DNA from: Plantago major
Lineage: Eukaryota; Streptophyta; Magnoliopsida; Lamiales; Plantaginaceae
DNA: 64,000 nt
NCBI GenBank assembly: GCA_026545765.1
Contig: CM048841.1
Location: 66,787,717 to 66,851,716 of the forward strand
Direction: 5' to 3'
A program made the translations under genes and the position numbers. Below, piece after piece: positions 23,772 to 33,978 of this stretch (position 1 is its first letter; every line of letters starts with the position of its first letter). Below the pieces are notes generated by a model. It was not told where the DNA came from, did not search any database, and was given only the letters and a program-made list of their open reading frames with translations.

Positions 23772-23941
23772 GGAGCTTCCATGGAAGCTCCAAAACCGGA
23801 GCTTGGAAGCTCCAAATTCGGAGCTTCCAAGCTCCAGATCTGGGGCTTCCATGGAATCTCCAGTAAGCCCCAAATCAGGAGCTTGGAAGCTCCGAATTTG
23901 GAGCTTCCAAGCTCCGGTTTTGGAGCTTCCATGGAAGCTCC
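23772..23941. repeat. Perfect inverted repeat with 64-bp arms built from GGAAGCTCC words
   Basis: Left arm 23772-23835 and right arm 23878-23941 are exact reverse complements over 64 bases, with a 42-bp spacer. Each arm is itself made of GGAGCTTCC/GGAAGCTCC words and contains a CCATGG palindrome. It lies at the centre of the split long-TIR element. Because of the symmetry, both strands carry an open frame starting MEAPKPELGSSKFGAS. These frames are by-products, not genes. Confidence 0.92.
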
Positions 23942-24267
23942 ATTTTTTATTTTTTATTTTTTAATGATTTGAAGATGAACATAGATGAAAATATGAAAAT
24001 TTATATCATTAAGGCTTCTTTATTATAACTTGAAAGTTTTAGGGTGTTAATTGTAATAAAATGAAATATGGAATTTCAAAGAAATGTGAAAAGAAAATGC
24101 ATTTCCACTCTCTCTCCTATGACATCATCACCAAGTTTGACTTTTGTCATTCGGTGTAAATAATGTTTTAATTCAGTTATAAGTTTGTCATTCTCTGTAA
24201 TATTTGAAACGTTGGGGACCTAATCGTTTATAGGGCATCTAAAAAGGTGGCTAGATGTAAATCGCCC

Positions 24268-24430
24268 TTAAAAAATATAATAAACGGATATCCGCGGATA
24301 TATTCGATCCGATCCGTTCCTAACGTATATGAAAAAACTATATACGTTATACAATATTTAGCTAACGGATCGAATCGATCCAAACCGTAAATACGGATGA
24401 ACGGACCGGATAAACGGATGTGTATCATTT
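24268..24430. repeat. ACGGAT-word block
   Basis: ACGGAT, CGGATA, GGATCGA and their complements recur (AACGGATATCCGCGGATA, GATCCGATCCGTT, ACGGACCGGATAAACGGATG). It looks like a small foldback-rich repeat of a type common in plants. No border duplication was found. Confidence 0.5.
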
Positions 24431-26849
24431 AAGCAGCCCTCGTTGGAAGCGAGTCAAATACTCGTTAGAATTCAATTTCATTTAAAAACTCAAGTTATAG
24501 AGATATTTGTGTAATGATTTGTATTAATTACTCAATAGTATCAAATGTTTTTTTCATAAAAAAAAAATCATGCAATTTACATACGTCTTAATCAGGTGCT
24601 TGATTCCCGATAGTTTTTGAATAAATAAACCCCCGTTAAACAAAATATGTTTTGAAAAAGTGATCACTTTGGCAACTTTACACATCGAGCCACTCAGTTT
24701 AATTTGTTTACAAGCATAACTCTGTTAACCTTTTGTGTTTAAAGAATCTATATTAAAACTTTATAGAAGAGGCTAGCTGCAATAAAATAACATGGAATTT
24801 TATTTGTGAATTGTGATAGTTCCAGGTAGCTAGAACTAGTAGTATGCAAATAAGGTGGCATGCTCCACTTTGTGCACTCAAAGTTTGTTGTAGCATTTTA
24901 GTGTAGCCAATCGCACATGAATTAATTACTTCTTTCTTTTTCCTCTCACTTGCTTTCTCTTTTTGTCTTTTCTCAACTTTGATCTTGCTACCCATTGTAA
25001 ATTAGGCACCTACCCTACATATGCAATTTGCAGGTGTGTTTTCGATCTTAGTCCATGAGCTTATTGCATTATCATGTAATATCATTTAGTTCCAAACTGC
25101 TAATGAAGTGTGAGGCACCAAAAATGTGTAATGATCAAAACTTTGCCATCAAAAAAAGTATCGGAAAGTGAAGGACCCGGTTGCAGGATTTGCGATACCA
25201 AATTCAAACAATCTCCCTCATATATAGCTTGCTGCAAATTCATCTCCTTAGCAAACAAAACTGCCAACCGCACGGCATATACGCTTTTGCCACCTCCGGA
25301 TGTTGGACTTCATACACTAGACTTATTTGGTTTCACCTAAACTCCATTGACAACTTGTTTGGAAGATTAGTTTTCTATTACAAATTTTCTTGAAAATTTA
25401 CTTAATTCTTCAATCTTACATGTTTCACTTTTTTTTTAATGTGAAACTTTTGAAAAAGTCCCGAGAATTCTGAATATGAGGAAAGACTATTGATGATAAT
25501 ACTAAAATATGTCAGCTCCTTAAAGAGTGTTCCAAGGCGGTTTAGACCGTCTAAATGGCTATAATCCCAACATGGTTTATTTATCTAATTGGGCCTAGCC
25601 CACTAAGGGCCCATGGGCTTGACACTCATCCAACACTCTCCTATAAATAGCCCTCATACACACAATGTAAAAAGAAAGGCCTCATTCCTATCTAATACTA
25701 GGGAGGTCCTTAGCTCCCTACACGTAAAATCCTTACCCCGGTTTGACACTAAACAAACCGGGTCTACCATACTAACCCCCTCATCAGTCTATACAGGTGC
25801 TAGGTACGAAAGGAATGAAGCTCAAGTACTCAACTAGACTATGGAGTAAAGGAACTCAAGTTCCTAAGCTTATTCGGATAAAGACCTTGACTTGGAAGGA
25901 AGAACGCTTTAGATACCCCGTCTCACGACTTCTATGAACTTAGGAAATACCCCTCATCAACTATATTTCTCCTACACAAATGTCTGACATAATCACATAG
26001 TTTGCGCTAATGTAATGATGTCATTTTAATTGTGTAACAAAATCGAGATTTTTATGAGACTTACTCTCCACCCTCCACCCCCATAAAAAAAAAAAAGATA
26101 CCGATAACTTTTATACATTATAGTTGACGTGTAGTTTTAGTTAAAAATTAAAATAGTTGATAAAATAAGAAAATGTAGTAAAATGTTTCACTTTTAATGT
26201 GAAGCGTGTAATTTATGTTTAAATGTAAGGTTTTTTTTTGTTATTTATTGAGTGTGGGGTGGATTCAGTTTTTTAGTAACAAATGTAGCTCTATGAGACA
26301 ATATAAATTCATAAATGTATAACGTTCTATGGGCGGAAGGAGTAGTATATGTACTTGATTATTTTGTTTGTTCAAACGTAAGGTATAAAAAAGATGGTGC
26401 ATCCGTCGATTCATAATTCTAAATTGGCATCCTCAATTCATCCAGCAGTAGAGGAATTGAGTTGGAAAGTAAGTGAGTATATATTCAGCTGTGTACTGAT
26501 GTATCTATATTTGAAGGAATTAAGGAAAGAAGGAGCTTGTTTTGTTGAAGAAGAAACGTGAATGGACGTAAATTAAGAAAACTGAAAGTATGGGAGTAAA
26601 ACAAGAAAATAATAAACTACTCTTGTGATTAAAAAAATTAACTCTGTACATATCAATTCCCTCAAACAAACGGGAAGACTTTGTTGTGGCGGATGAAGTA
26701 ATTAGCTAAAGACCTAATTTACTAATGAAAGATATATGCGCTGAACAAGTTTATCCAGCTAAAGTTTCACGATCACTTACAAATAAACTTATATAGAAAA
26801 TTACATATAGGTCCCAGATGCTCCAACTACATATTAGTTCCTTCTAATT
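24431..26849. other. Long gap without a recognisable gene
   Basis: Short frames (such as 25110-25340) show no domain. 25590-25830 has TCCTATAAATAGCCC (about 25640) followed by a balanced-GC leader with ACACTCTCC, resembling an LTR or TRIM promoter. A TTCTATGGGCGGAAGGAGTA end near 26327-26345 resembles a Stowaway terminus, but I could not define its partner. Confidence 0.45.
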
Positions 26850-27065
26850 AGAGTTGTTACGCGAGTAGAGCCTTAACAAGGATTCGACTCGTTAAGGCAA
26901 ACGAGCCGAGGTCGAGCCTCATATTATACTCGAGGCTCGGCTCGACAAAGCTCGTTACAAGTTATTCGAGCTCGAGTCCATTTTTTTACTCGTTTTTATT
27001 AACGAGCAACTCGGGCTCGGCTCGGTTGTGCTCGAACTCGAGCTGAGTATCACAATACTCGGATC
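26850..27065. repeat. CTCGAG-word foldback block
   Basis: CTCG/CGAG words recur in both orientations (GAGCCGAGGTCGAGCCTC, CGAGGCTCGGCTCGACAAAG, TTATTCGAGCTCGAGTCC, CTCGGGCTCGGCTCGG). This is the well-known look of a plant non-autonomous repeat. No target duplication was identified. Confidence 0.55.
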
Positions 27066-27874
27066 AGATCACTACTTCTAGTTCAACAATTACATCTGAA
27101 TTAAAAATAATTATACATGGGTTTAAAAATAATCTTTTACGATTCATTTTGAACTTAAATGTAAATCAAACATTGGAGATCAATGTATAAAAGGTCATCT
27201 AGTAGGGGTATATATGCAACTTGTCCTAAACTTATAATATACTCCTATACGATTAAATTATCATCTATTACGTACATAGATTATGATTTAGTTTTGCTTA
27301 ATAGGTGTAACGTGTAGTGTAGGGGTACAATACATTATTGGCAATGAAAAAATACTCCGTGTCTTTATTCCAGTAAGTTGTACTTCTTATATTTAAGTTT
27401 AGCACTAGTACAGATTTATGTACTACCACATTCTTGTAACTTCCAATCATGTAATTTCTCTACATCCACAACCACTAGAATATATATACATGATGAACTT
27501 GACCATGATTACGAATTTATTAGTAGTTTTCATTTGACAGAGAAGGTAGAATCGTAATATTAATAATATTACTCAATTAAGCTATGCTTTTATGATTGAG
27601 ACTAGCATGATGTAGGTGATTGGGTGACGGAATTAAGCCTCACCTTATCTTAATCAGGAAAAATCAATCGCTTTGTGATGATTAAGTCTACTTCATGATG
27701 ATTAGGTCTACGGAAAGACAGAAAAGTTTAGAGAGAGTAAATAGAACGACGAAAATTACAATTATATCAATAAATATTATAGAATTTTATTAATAACGGT
27801 GATATAAATATACGTAAAGAGTGATATAAAATGCCTACATATAAAATATTATCGATATTGTTTAGAACATTATA

Positions 27875-28126
27875 CTCCATCCGTTCCGCAGAACTTCATA
27901 CATTTACCATTTTTAGTCATCCCATAGAACTTTTTAAATTACTAAAAAAAGGAAGTCACCCCACACCTAACAAATAATAAACAATCTCAACTTTACACTC
28001 AAATTACACAATTTGACATTAAAAGTACACTTTTTCCCACTTCTTCTATATTCTATCATTACTTTAATTTTTCGTATAAAACTGTGTGCTAACCTTAATG
28101 TATGAAATTTTTCGGAACGGAGGAAG
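27875..28126. mobile_element. Stowaway-type MITE
   Basis: A 252-bp segment starts CTCCATCCGTTCCGCAGAAC and ends with the complement of CTTCCTCCGTTCCGAAAAAT. The subterminal TTCATACATT is also mirrored. TA dinucleotides sit at 27873-27874 and 28127-28128. CTCCNTCCGTTCC ends and a TA duplication are Stowaway (Tc1/mariner) features. The interior is AT-rich and non-coding. Confidence 0.85.
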
Positions 28127-28382
28127 TACTTTTAATTAAGAATATCAGTCTGTATCTCAAATTTCTCACTAAATCAGGTATATTTCTATAGTTTGTGCTT
28201 GATAATATTGTAATGACAGGAGCATCTAAAAGATATGGTCTACCATTGCATATATCTTTGTTTGTTTCATTCGCTACATGCAAGGTAAGCTTCTAGATAA
28301 TTACATGGACTTGGGGGAACCACAACATATCATTATATTGGAAAAATATGATGGTGCTAAATCCATCTTGTATGGTGTGAAG

Positions 28383-28685
28383 CAGGGGTAAAGTCAGGGG
28401 TTTTTAAATACCTGGGCCTCTATTTAAAATATACTTCTACTATATTATATTTTCTAAAATTTAAAATTTTAATTTTCTAAAACAAATTCAACCAAATAAT
28501 GATGGAATAGGTTCAATTAACAACATTTAACACTAACAAAAATCATTTTGGATATGATGCATTTTCAATTTGCTTTTAAAAATACCAATATAAACCTTTA
28601 TCTTTCATGTTATTTTTTTTAAAGTATACATATACAAATTTATTTATTTTTTCTAAACCCCATGGCCTTCATCCCTTCACCCCTG
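28383..28685. mobile_element. hAT MITE with an 8-bp target duplication
   Basis: A 303-bp element starts CAGGGGTAAAGTCAGGGG and ends with the complement of CAGGGGTGAAGGGATG. It is flanked by GTGTGAAG at 28375-28382 and 28686-28693, a perfect 8-bp duplication. It carries no coding sequence. Confidence 0.88.
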
Positions 28686-28809
28686 GTGTGAAGCCTGTGA
28701 ACAACGAGAGAGGGGGGCTAGACTTGTCATGGAGAAGTTAGGAAATGACTCTAACGTGGTTAATACTCAAACACTTCAAGCATATGGTTGATTTGATCAT
28801 AATTTAGAG

Positions 28810-29430
28810 TCTCATACAGTGTTTTTTTTACCTTAGTTTAGTTAGTCTTTATTAACATTTTATATTGTTTCTTGTGTTTTTTCATATTTTTCATGTTTTA
28901 GTTTTGTTTTGCAGACTTTTGTGTTCTTAGGTGAAAACCAGAGTAAAACGTTGGTTTTGGACTTGGTTGGATTCCAATGGAGATTTAGAGTGGAAAGTCA
29001 AAGATGAGAAGAATCTAGAGCCTTTAAAATGGAGCAAAACGCTAAAAACGGAAGTGGATTCGGAGTTCGGATGAATTTTTTGAATTAATTAAACAAAATG
29101 CGCGAAAAGTGAAACTAACAGAGAAACTTTAGTATTTTGGCCATAACTTCTTCATACAATTTTAAATTGACCTGTTTTCGGCGACCACGTGTAGATAAGA
29201 CAAATATCTACAAGTTTCATGAAGGAATCAAAGGAAACATCGGTAAACAACATTCGTAAAAACCGAACGCGTCCGGTTCTGAAAATCAGAATGCATCCGG
29301 CTCCATATATATAACCTGGAGGTCAACTTTAATCGTTTTTTAGATGTTCTTTTTCATTCATAACTCATTCTAAACCTATTTTGAGGGCTTAAGAACCTTG
29401 ATTTTTTCTTATACTATTTGGGATTTATCT
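28810..29430 (+). mobile_element. Diverged Gypsy LTR relic (same family as 52559-60343)
   Basis: Phrases from the Gypsy LTR, read on its own sense strand, occur here in order: AACGGAAGTGGATTCGGAGTTC, CGCGAAA, ATTTTGGCCATAAC-like, TGACCTG, and CACGTGTAGATAAGACAAA. The matches are interspersed with diverged sequence, so this is an older family member. Its borders are unclear. It abuts the LINE at about 29430. Confidence 0.6.
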
Positions 29431-29431
29431 A

Positions 29432-31605
29432 TTGGCTTATAATCGTGTGATAAATTCACAAATTTCTTGGAAGGGGATTGGAGATTTAAAGGCTCCGGGT
29501 GTCGATGGTTACAATGCAAAATTCTTCAAAGCACCCTGGAGTATCATAGGTCCTGACACCATTCAAGTTGTCAAAGAGATTTTTGAGCATGAGCGGCTAT
29601 ATACAGCTGCTTATTGTAGCCTAGTTACTCTGATCCCTAAAGAGACTACTGCAAATAGTATGAAAGAATACAAGCCTATTTAATGATGTACAACGCTTTA
29701 CAAGATAATATCTAAGGTGTTAACAAAAAGACTCAGAAAAGTTTTAGGGACGCTGGTTCATGAAAGTCAGGCTGAGTTTATGCCGGGACAACACATCCAT
29801 GACCATATCCTATTGGCATACGAGCTTCTGTGAGGCTACATCAAGAAAATTGGTACTCCAAGATGTATGATGCAAATGGACTTGCAAAAGGCTTATGACA
29901 CGATTGAATGGACTGCATTGGAAAATATCCTCAAGGAGTAAGGCATACCTAGGAGATTTATCAGATGGATAATGACATGTGTAACTACATTTTCATGCAA
30001 ATTTATGATCAATGGCACTCCTACCAAGTACTTGCAAGCCGAAAGAGGGCTCAGACAAGACGACCCCCTTTCACCTCTACCTTTTGTTTTGGTGATGGAG
30101 TATATGTATAGGATTATGCAAAGGTGGAAAGAGATCCCTGATTTCAACTTTCATTCCAAATATGAGAAGCTGTGTAATGTGAATCTGAGTTTCGCCAATG
30201 ACCTGCTTCTATTTTCCAGAGGAGACATACGATTGGTTGAGCTACTAATGGGTAAGTTTGATAACTTTTCACAGTCTACTGGCCTGACATTGAACCCTAC
30301 AAAATGTCAAATCTATTATGGAGGAATTGATGATACAACTAAACAGCAGATTCGTACTTTGTCCGGCTTCTTGGAAGGGAACTTACCCTTCAAGTACCTC
30401 GGGGTACCCCTCACAAGTAGAAAGCTCACAGTGTATCAATGTCAACCATTGACAGATAAGATTCTTGCATGGATCAGACATTGGAGTGCCAAACTCCTAA
30501 GTTATGTCGGAAAAGTTCAACTAGTGAAAAGTGTCATATTTGCCATCACAAACTATTGGCTTCAATGTTTCCCTCTCCCTAAGAAGATCCTGAAACATAT
30601 TGAAGGTTTATGTCGATCATTCTTATGGTCTGGTACAGAAGTAATCACTCGAAAGTCACCAATTGCATTGGACAATGTATGTAATCAAAAAAATGCGGGT
30701 GGGATGCAGATAATCTCATTTATGGATTGGAACAAAGCTTGCTTATTGAAACTCCTATGGAACTCATGTGGTAAATCTAACAGTCTCTGGGTGAAATGGA
30801 ACAACACATACTACATACCCTTGGATCAGATAATGTCAGCTGATGTACCAGGCAACTGTTCGTGGATGTTGAAAGGAATTCTTAAAACCCAAAGCTTGGT
30901 ACAAAGTGGAAATCTTTGGAATAACTTGTTAGTGAGTAATACCTATAAAACCAAAAGCGTTTATCAACAGCTGAGAGGTGAAAAGCCCAAGGTGGCCTGG
31001 AGGAAATTGTTTTTTGGATCGGTTGTCTGGCCTAGGGCCAACTTTATGTTGTGGCTGACTTGTAATGAATGATTAGCAACAAGGGAAAGACTACAGAGAT
31101 TTGGATTGGTGATTGATGACAAGTGTTGATTTTGTGATCAAGTGGAGACCTTGAACCATCTCTTCTTTGGCTACATAATTACTAATAGCATCTGGATGGC
31201 TATTTTGAATTGGTTGCGCATTCACCATAGGCCTTCTACTTGGAGGATTGAACTACAATGGATACTTAAACGCTGCAATGGAAAAGGGTGGAAAGCCCAA
31301 TTACTTAAGGTGGCTTTTGCGAAGACAATATACGCAATTTGGAAGTTCCGGAATGAAGTTAGTTTTGCCAACACCAGGAATTTGAATGTTGATCAAGTGA
31401 AACATAATATAGTTGACATGATTGTATATAGATCTTGGCAAGTCCCTCAACTCAAAGTCCATGTTGGACATTTGATGATAAGTTGATGTTTTTGTTACTT
31501 AGATGGTTTTTTATGACTCGAGCTGGACCGCTTTTTGGTCGCTTTTTGTACGTACCGTGTTTTGGATATGAAAAGTATACTTCAGTTCCAAAAAAAAAAA
31601 AAAAA
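29432..31605 (+). pseudogene. L1-type LINE, 5'-truncated, reverse transcriptase ORF with stops
   Basis: The reading opens within the RT fingers (DLKAPGVDGYNAKFFK), continues through a decayed stretch (29684-29970) and resumes at 29972-31072 with AERGLRQDDPLSPLPFVLVM, the catalytic box as FANDLLLF (FADD expected, so an Asp is lost near 30197), KYLGVPLTSRKL and the thumb region. A zinc-binding tail (zf-RVT) follows at 31142-31486. The element ends in a GTTCC plus A-run (31590-31605), as expected for target-primed integration. No ORF1, endonuclease or target duplication was found. It is dead: several stops and the altered active site. Confidence 0.87.
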
Positions 31606-31990
31606 TACAAATTTATATTCGGATGTTAGAATTTCGATTATCTATTGCATATCTTTCTTTTGAATTGACAACTTAATTGAATTTTTATGTTTGATTCTTG
31701 CATGTGTACTTGTTTTCATGCCTTATTTTTAATCTTTACTCATGCATTGTTTGATTTCAATGATGTTTATATGAAATTGTCTCATTGAACAATAGTATAC
31801 ATCCAAGAAGACAAAAAAATGATGCATTTTAACAAGTAGAAGTGCTAGGCTAGTCCATCCAACTTTTATGTAAATTCAAAGTTTTTATAAAGTGTTTAGT
31901 GTAACTTCTAAAAAATAAAAGTTGATGGTGTTACTTCAAAGTCGGCAAAAAGTTTTTAGTGTAAAATAATTTTCTCTTTTTTTTTTTTTT
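31606..31990. other. AT-rich gap containing a MULE-like terminal relic
   Basis: 31850-31978 resembles the right end of the MULE at 2963-4127: AGTTTTTATAAAGT, GTTACTTCAAAGTCGGCAAAAAG, TTTTTAGTGTAAAA, then TTTTCTC. Only one end is visible, so this is a solo terminus or a truncated relative. No gene. Confidence 0.45.
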
Positions 31991-31997
31991 GTTTCGA

Positions 31998-32197
31998 CCG
32001 ACGAATGGCGGCCGTAACTATAACAGTCCTAAGGTATCAAAATTCCTTGTCGGGTAAGTTCCGACCCAAACGAAAGGCGTAACGATCTGAGCACTGTCTC
32101 GGGAAGTGGCTTGGTTAAATTGACATGTCTGTGAACATGAGGACTATCTGCATTTATAACGAAAGACCCTATAAAGCTTGATTGTTACATGGAGCAT
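31998..32197 (+). rRNA. Degenerate organelle-type large-subunit rRNA fragment
   Basis: GGCGGCCGTAACTATAAC, AGTCCTAAGGTA, AAATTCCTTGTCGGGTAAGT, TCCGACC, AAAGGCGTAACGATCTG, GCACTGTCTCGG, GACATGTCTGTGAA and GAAAGACCCTAT appear in the order found in domains IV-V of bacterial-type 23S rRNA. The nuclear 25S gene is different here, so the source should be plastid 23S or mitochondrial 26S rRNA. Many substitutions and indels show it is a nuclear integrant and not a working gene. I cannot decide which organelle. Confidence 0.8.
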
Positions 32198-32395
32198 CGA
32201 GAAATATAGTTCATACCAAAACGATGCCAGAACAAGCAACAAATCTGAAAGTGCAAGTGTATCAGTCAGTGTTTTCACAACACCAGCTGACTGCACTTTA
32301 TATTGCATTTTAGTTATTCTATTTTATATATTTTGCCTTTATTCACTTTGATTGGATTCCACGTTTTGGAGTTACTTGTTAAGGATATCAAAGAG
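32198..32395. other. Short non-coding gap before the Copia LTR
   Basis: No gene or element border was recognised except the AAGAG pentamer directly before the LTR at 32396. It has no matching copy at the other end of the element. Confidence 0.5.
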
Positions 32396-33862
32396 TGTTA
32401 GGAATTTATGTTTAGATTTTGATCAGTAAACCCTAATGACTTATCTTAGCTCAGAAAGGTAATTAGTACTCTTAGTTCACTTGAACATTGTAAAAGAGGA
32501 AGCTTACTGAGTATGTTAGTCTAGCAAATCTTGTATAGGATGTTAGGTCTCTGAATGTAATTTTTATATCTTTGAAGAAGACCAAGAAGGAAGCATCCAA
32601 CAGAAGAACTCATTTTATTGAAGATCAGAAGACTGCACAAATTTGCTGCAGACTAAGGAGAAGTGTTTCCTCAGATACGTTGGCTCAGATACCTTGAAGA
32701 AATTAAGTGTCTTTGGAAGACAAGTATTTCAATAGGTCTCCGATGCACAATAGGTCACTGAGTAAGGACTTGCACAGCCTCAGAAAGCTTGCATTGTTCC
32801 GTTGACACTACAGGACAAAAGTTAGTACAATGCATTAATTACGCAGACAAAGATGTCTGAGCAAACGAGGAAATCTCTGTAAAGAGACAAATCTCACTGC
32901 CGTACTAACTTCATATATCAATAGTTTGAATTTCATTGTGCCTAACTGATACTATTCAAACGGTATGATTTTCAACTAAAAATATCACCACTTAGAATGC
33001 TTGTAAGACACACTGAACATACCAGAACTACATTCTTATATTCAAGCATACAAGCCTTCATACCTACTTACTCTCTAGCTATATGTTGCAACTAAAGCTC
33101 TTGAATTCCAAGTAGCACGAAAGTTCTAAGTGTCCTGATCCTTAAACAAGAATTGCATATTGTGAAGGAGTTGAATTCAGAAGATATAGTTGCGACTCAT
33201 ATATGTGATTCATTCTCTTGAACAACATCAAGACTTGGGTCAGTAAAGAACAACTTACCATACATCGAAAAGTGTATTAAGTAAGATTGATTCTACAGAG
33301 CACTCTAAGATAATTGTACAAGTCATAAGAGCCTGCTCATCTGACAAACTACCATAACCAACACCACACCGGCGTTGAGCACAGGAAGTACTTGGCTTTG
33401 AAAGCTGAGGAATAACTCAAAGGTTACTGAGTAGAGGAAGTACTTGGTTGAGAAAACCAGGGAACAACTCAAGGGGAACACTTGGGTGGGAACCTAGTGT
33501 TAAAGGGATCACGAGATTGGATTTTGTAAGGGGAACTCATCATCTTATCTTAGTGGATTCAAGTCCTGAGAAAGGGCGTGTGGATTAGTTGAGGGATTAC
33601 GCCACCTTCAGATACCACTATAAAGCTTTGTGTTATTTACTTACTGTACTTTACTTATCACTTATTTATTGCTTGCTGAGTACTTATACACATTATATCT
33701 TGCTGAGCACGTGCACTTATCACAAATGTCTTCCGCTCTCTGAATATAAGTATCAGATACCTTCACAAATATCTGAGAAACTGTTTTATCATCAAAAGTT
33801 TGAAAAGACTATTCACCCCCCCACCCCTCTGTTCTTTTACTTTGTCGTTATCTGGACCTACA
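32396..33862 (+). repeat. 5' LTR of the Copia element
   Basis: Begins TGTTAGGAATTTATG and ends TCTGGACCTACA. At about 32974 the promoter reads CAACTAAAAATATCACC, where all other copies have CTATAAATATC, so its TATA box is mutated. Confidence 0.93.
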
Positions 33863-33885
33863 AGTGGTATCAGAGTAGGAGGTTC
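33863..33885 (+). promoter_or_regulatory. Primer-binding site (initiator tRNA-Met type)
   Basis: AGTGGTATCAGAGTAGG follows the LTR directly. TGGTATCAGAGC is the usual complement of the 3' end of initiator tRNA-Met in plant Copia elements. Here it has one change (GAGT). Confidence 0.88.
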
Positions 33886-33978
33886 TTTAACCTTCTGCAC
33901 TGAACCTTGATCCTAGATAAGTGCCCACTAACAACTTACCACGTATACTTGCTTTGTTTGTTTAGTGTTTGCTGTAGG

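Larger units (their letters stand above)
14155..24267. mobile_element. Long-TIR (MULE-like) element of about 0.8 kb split by a CACTA transposon
   Basis: The left end GGGAATTTTACACCTAGGCA and the right end, which reads GGGCGATTTACATCTAGCCA on the minus strand, form inverted repeats. These continue with CACCTTTTTAGATGCC, GATTAGGTCCC and CCTAAAACTTTCAA. Removing the CACTA insertion and one copy of TAA leaves about 822 bp, of which most is TIR. The centre is the perfect foldback at 23772-23941. Flanks share TTAAAAAATA, but with a 4-base offset on the left, so the target duplication is unresolved. Confidence 0.75.

Noticed and set aside
25110..25393. A small cysteine-containing protein (RICDTKF, IACCKF)
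   Set aside because: No codon or domain support, overlapping frames are equally open, and no splice or promoter context.
26058..26345. A complete Stowaway MITE
   Set aside because: Only the right end resembles a Stowaway terminus; the proposed left end near 26066 pairs poorly.
31998..32197. A functional rRNA gene
   Set aside because: Too short, with many substitutions and indels, and no flanking rRNA or promoter.
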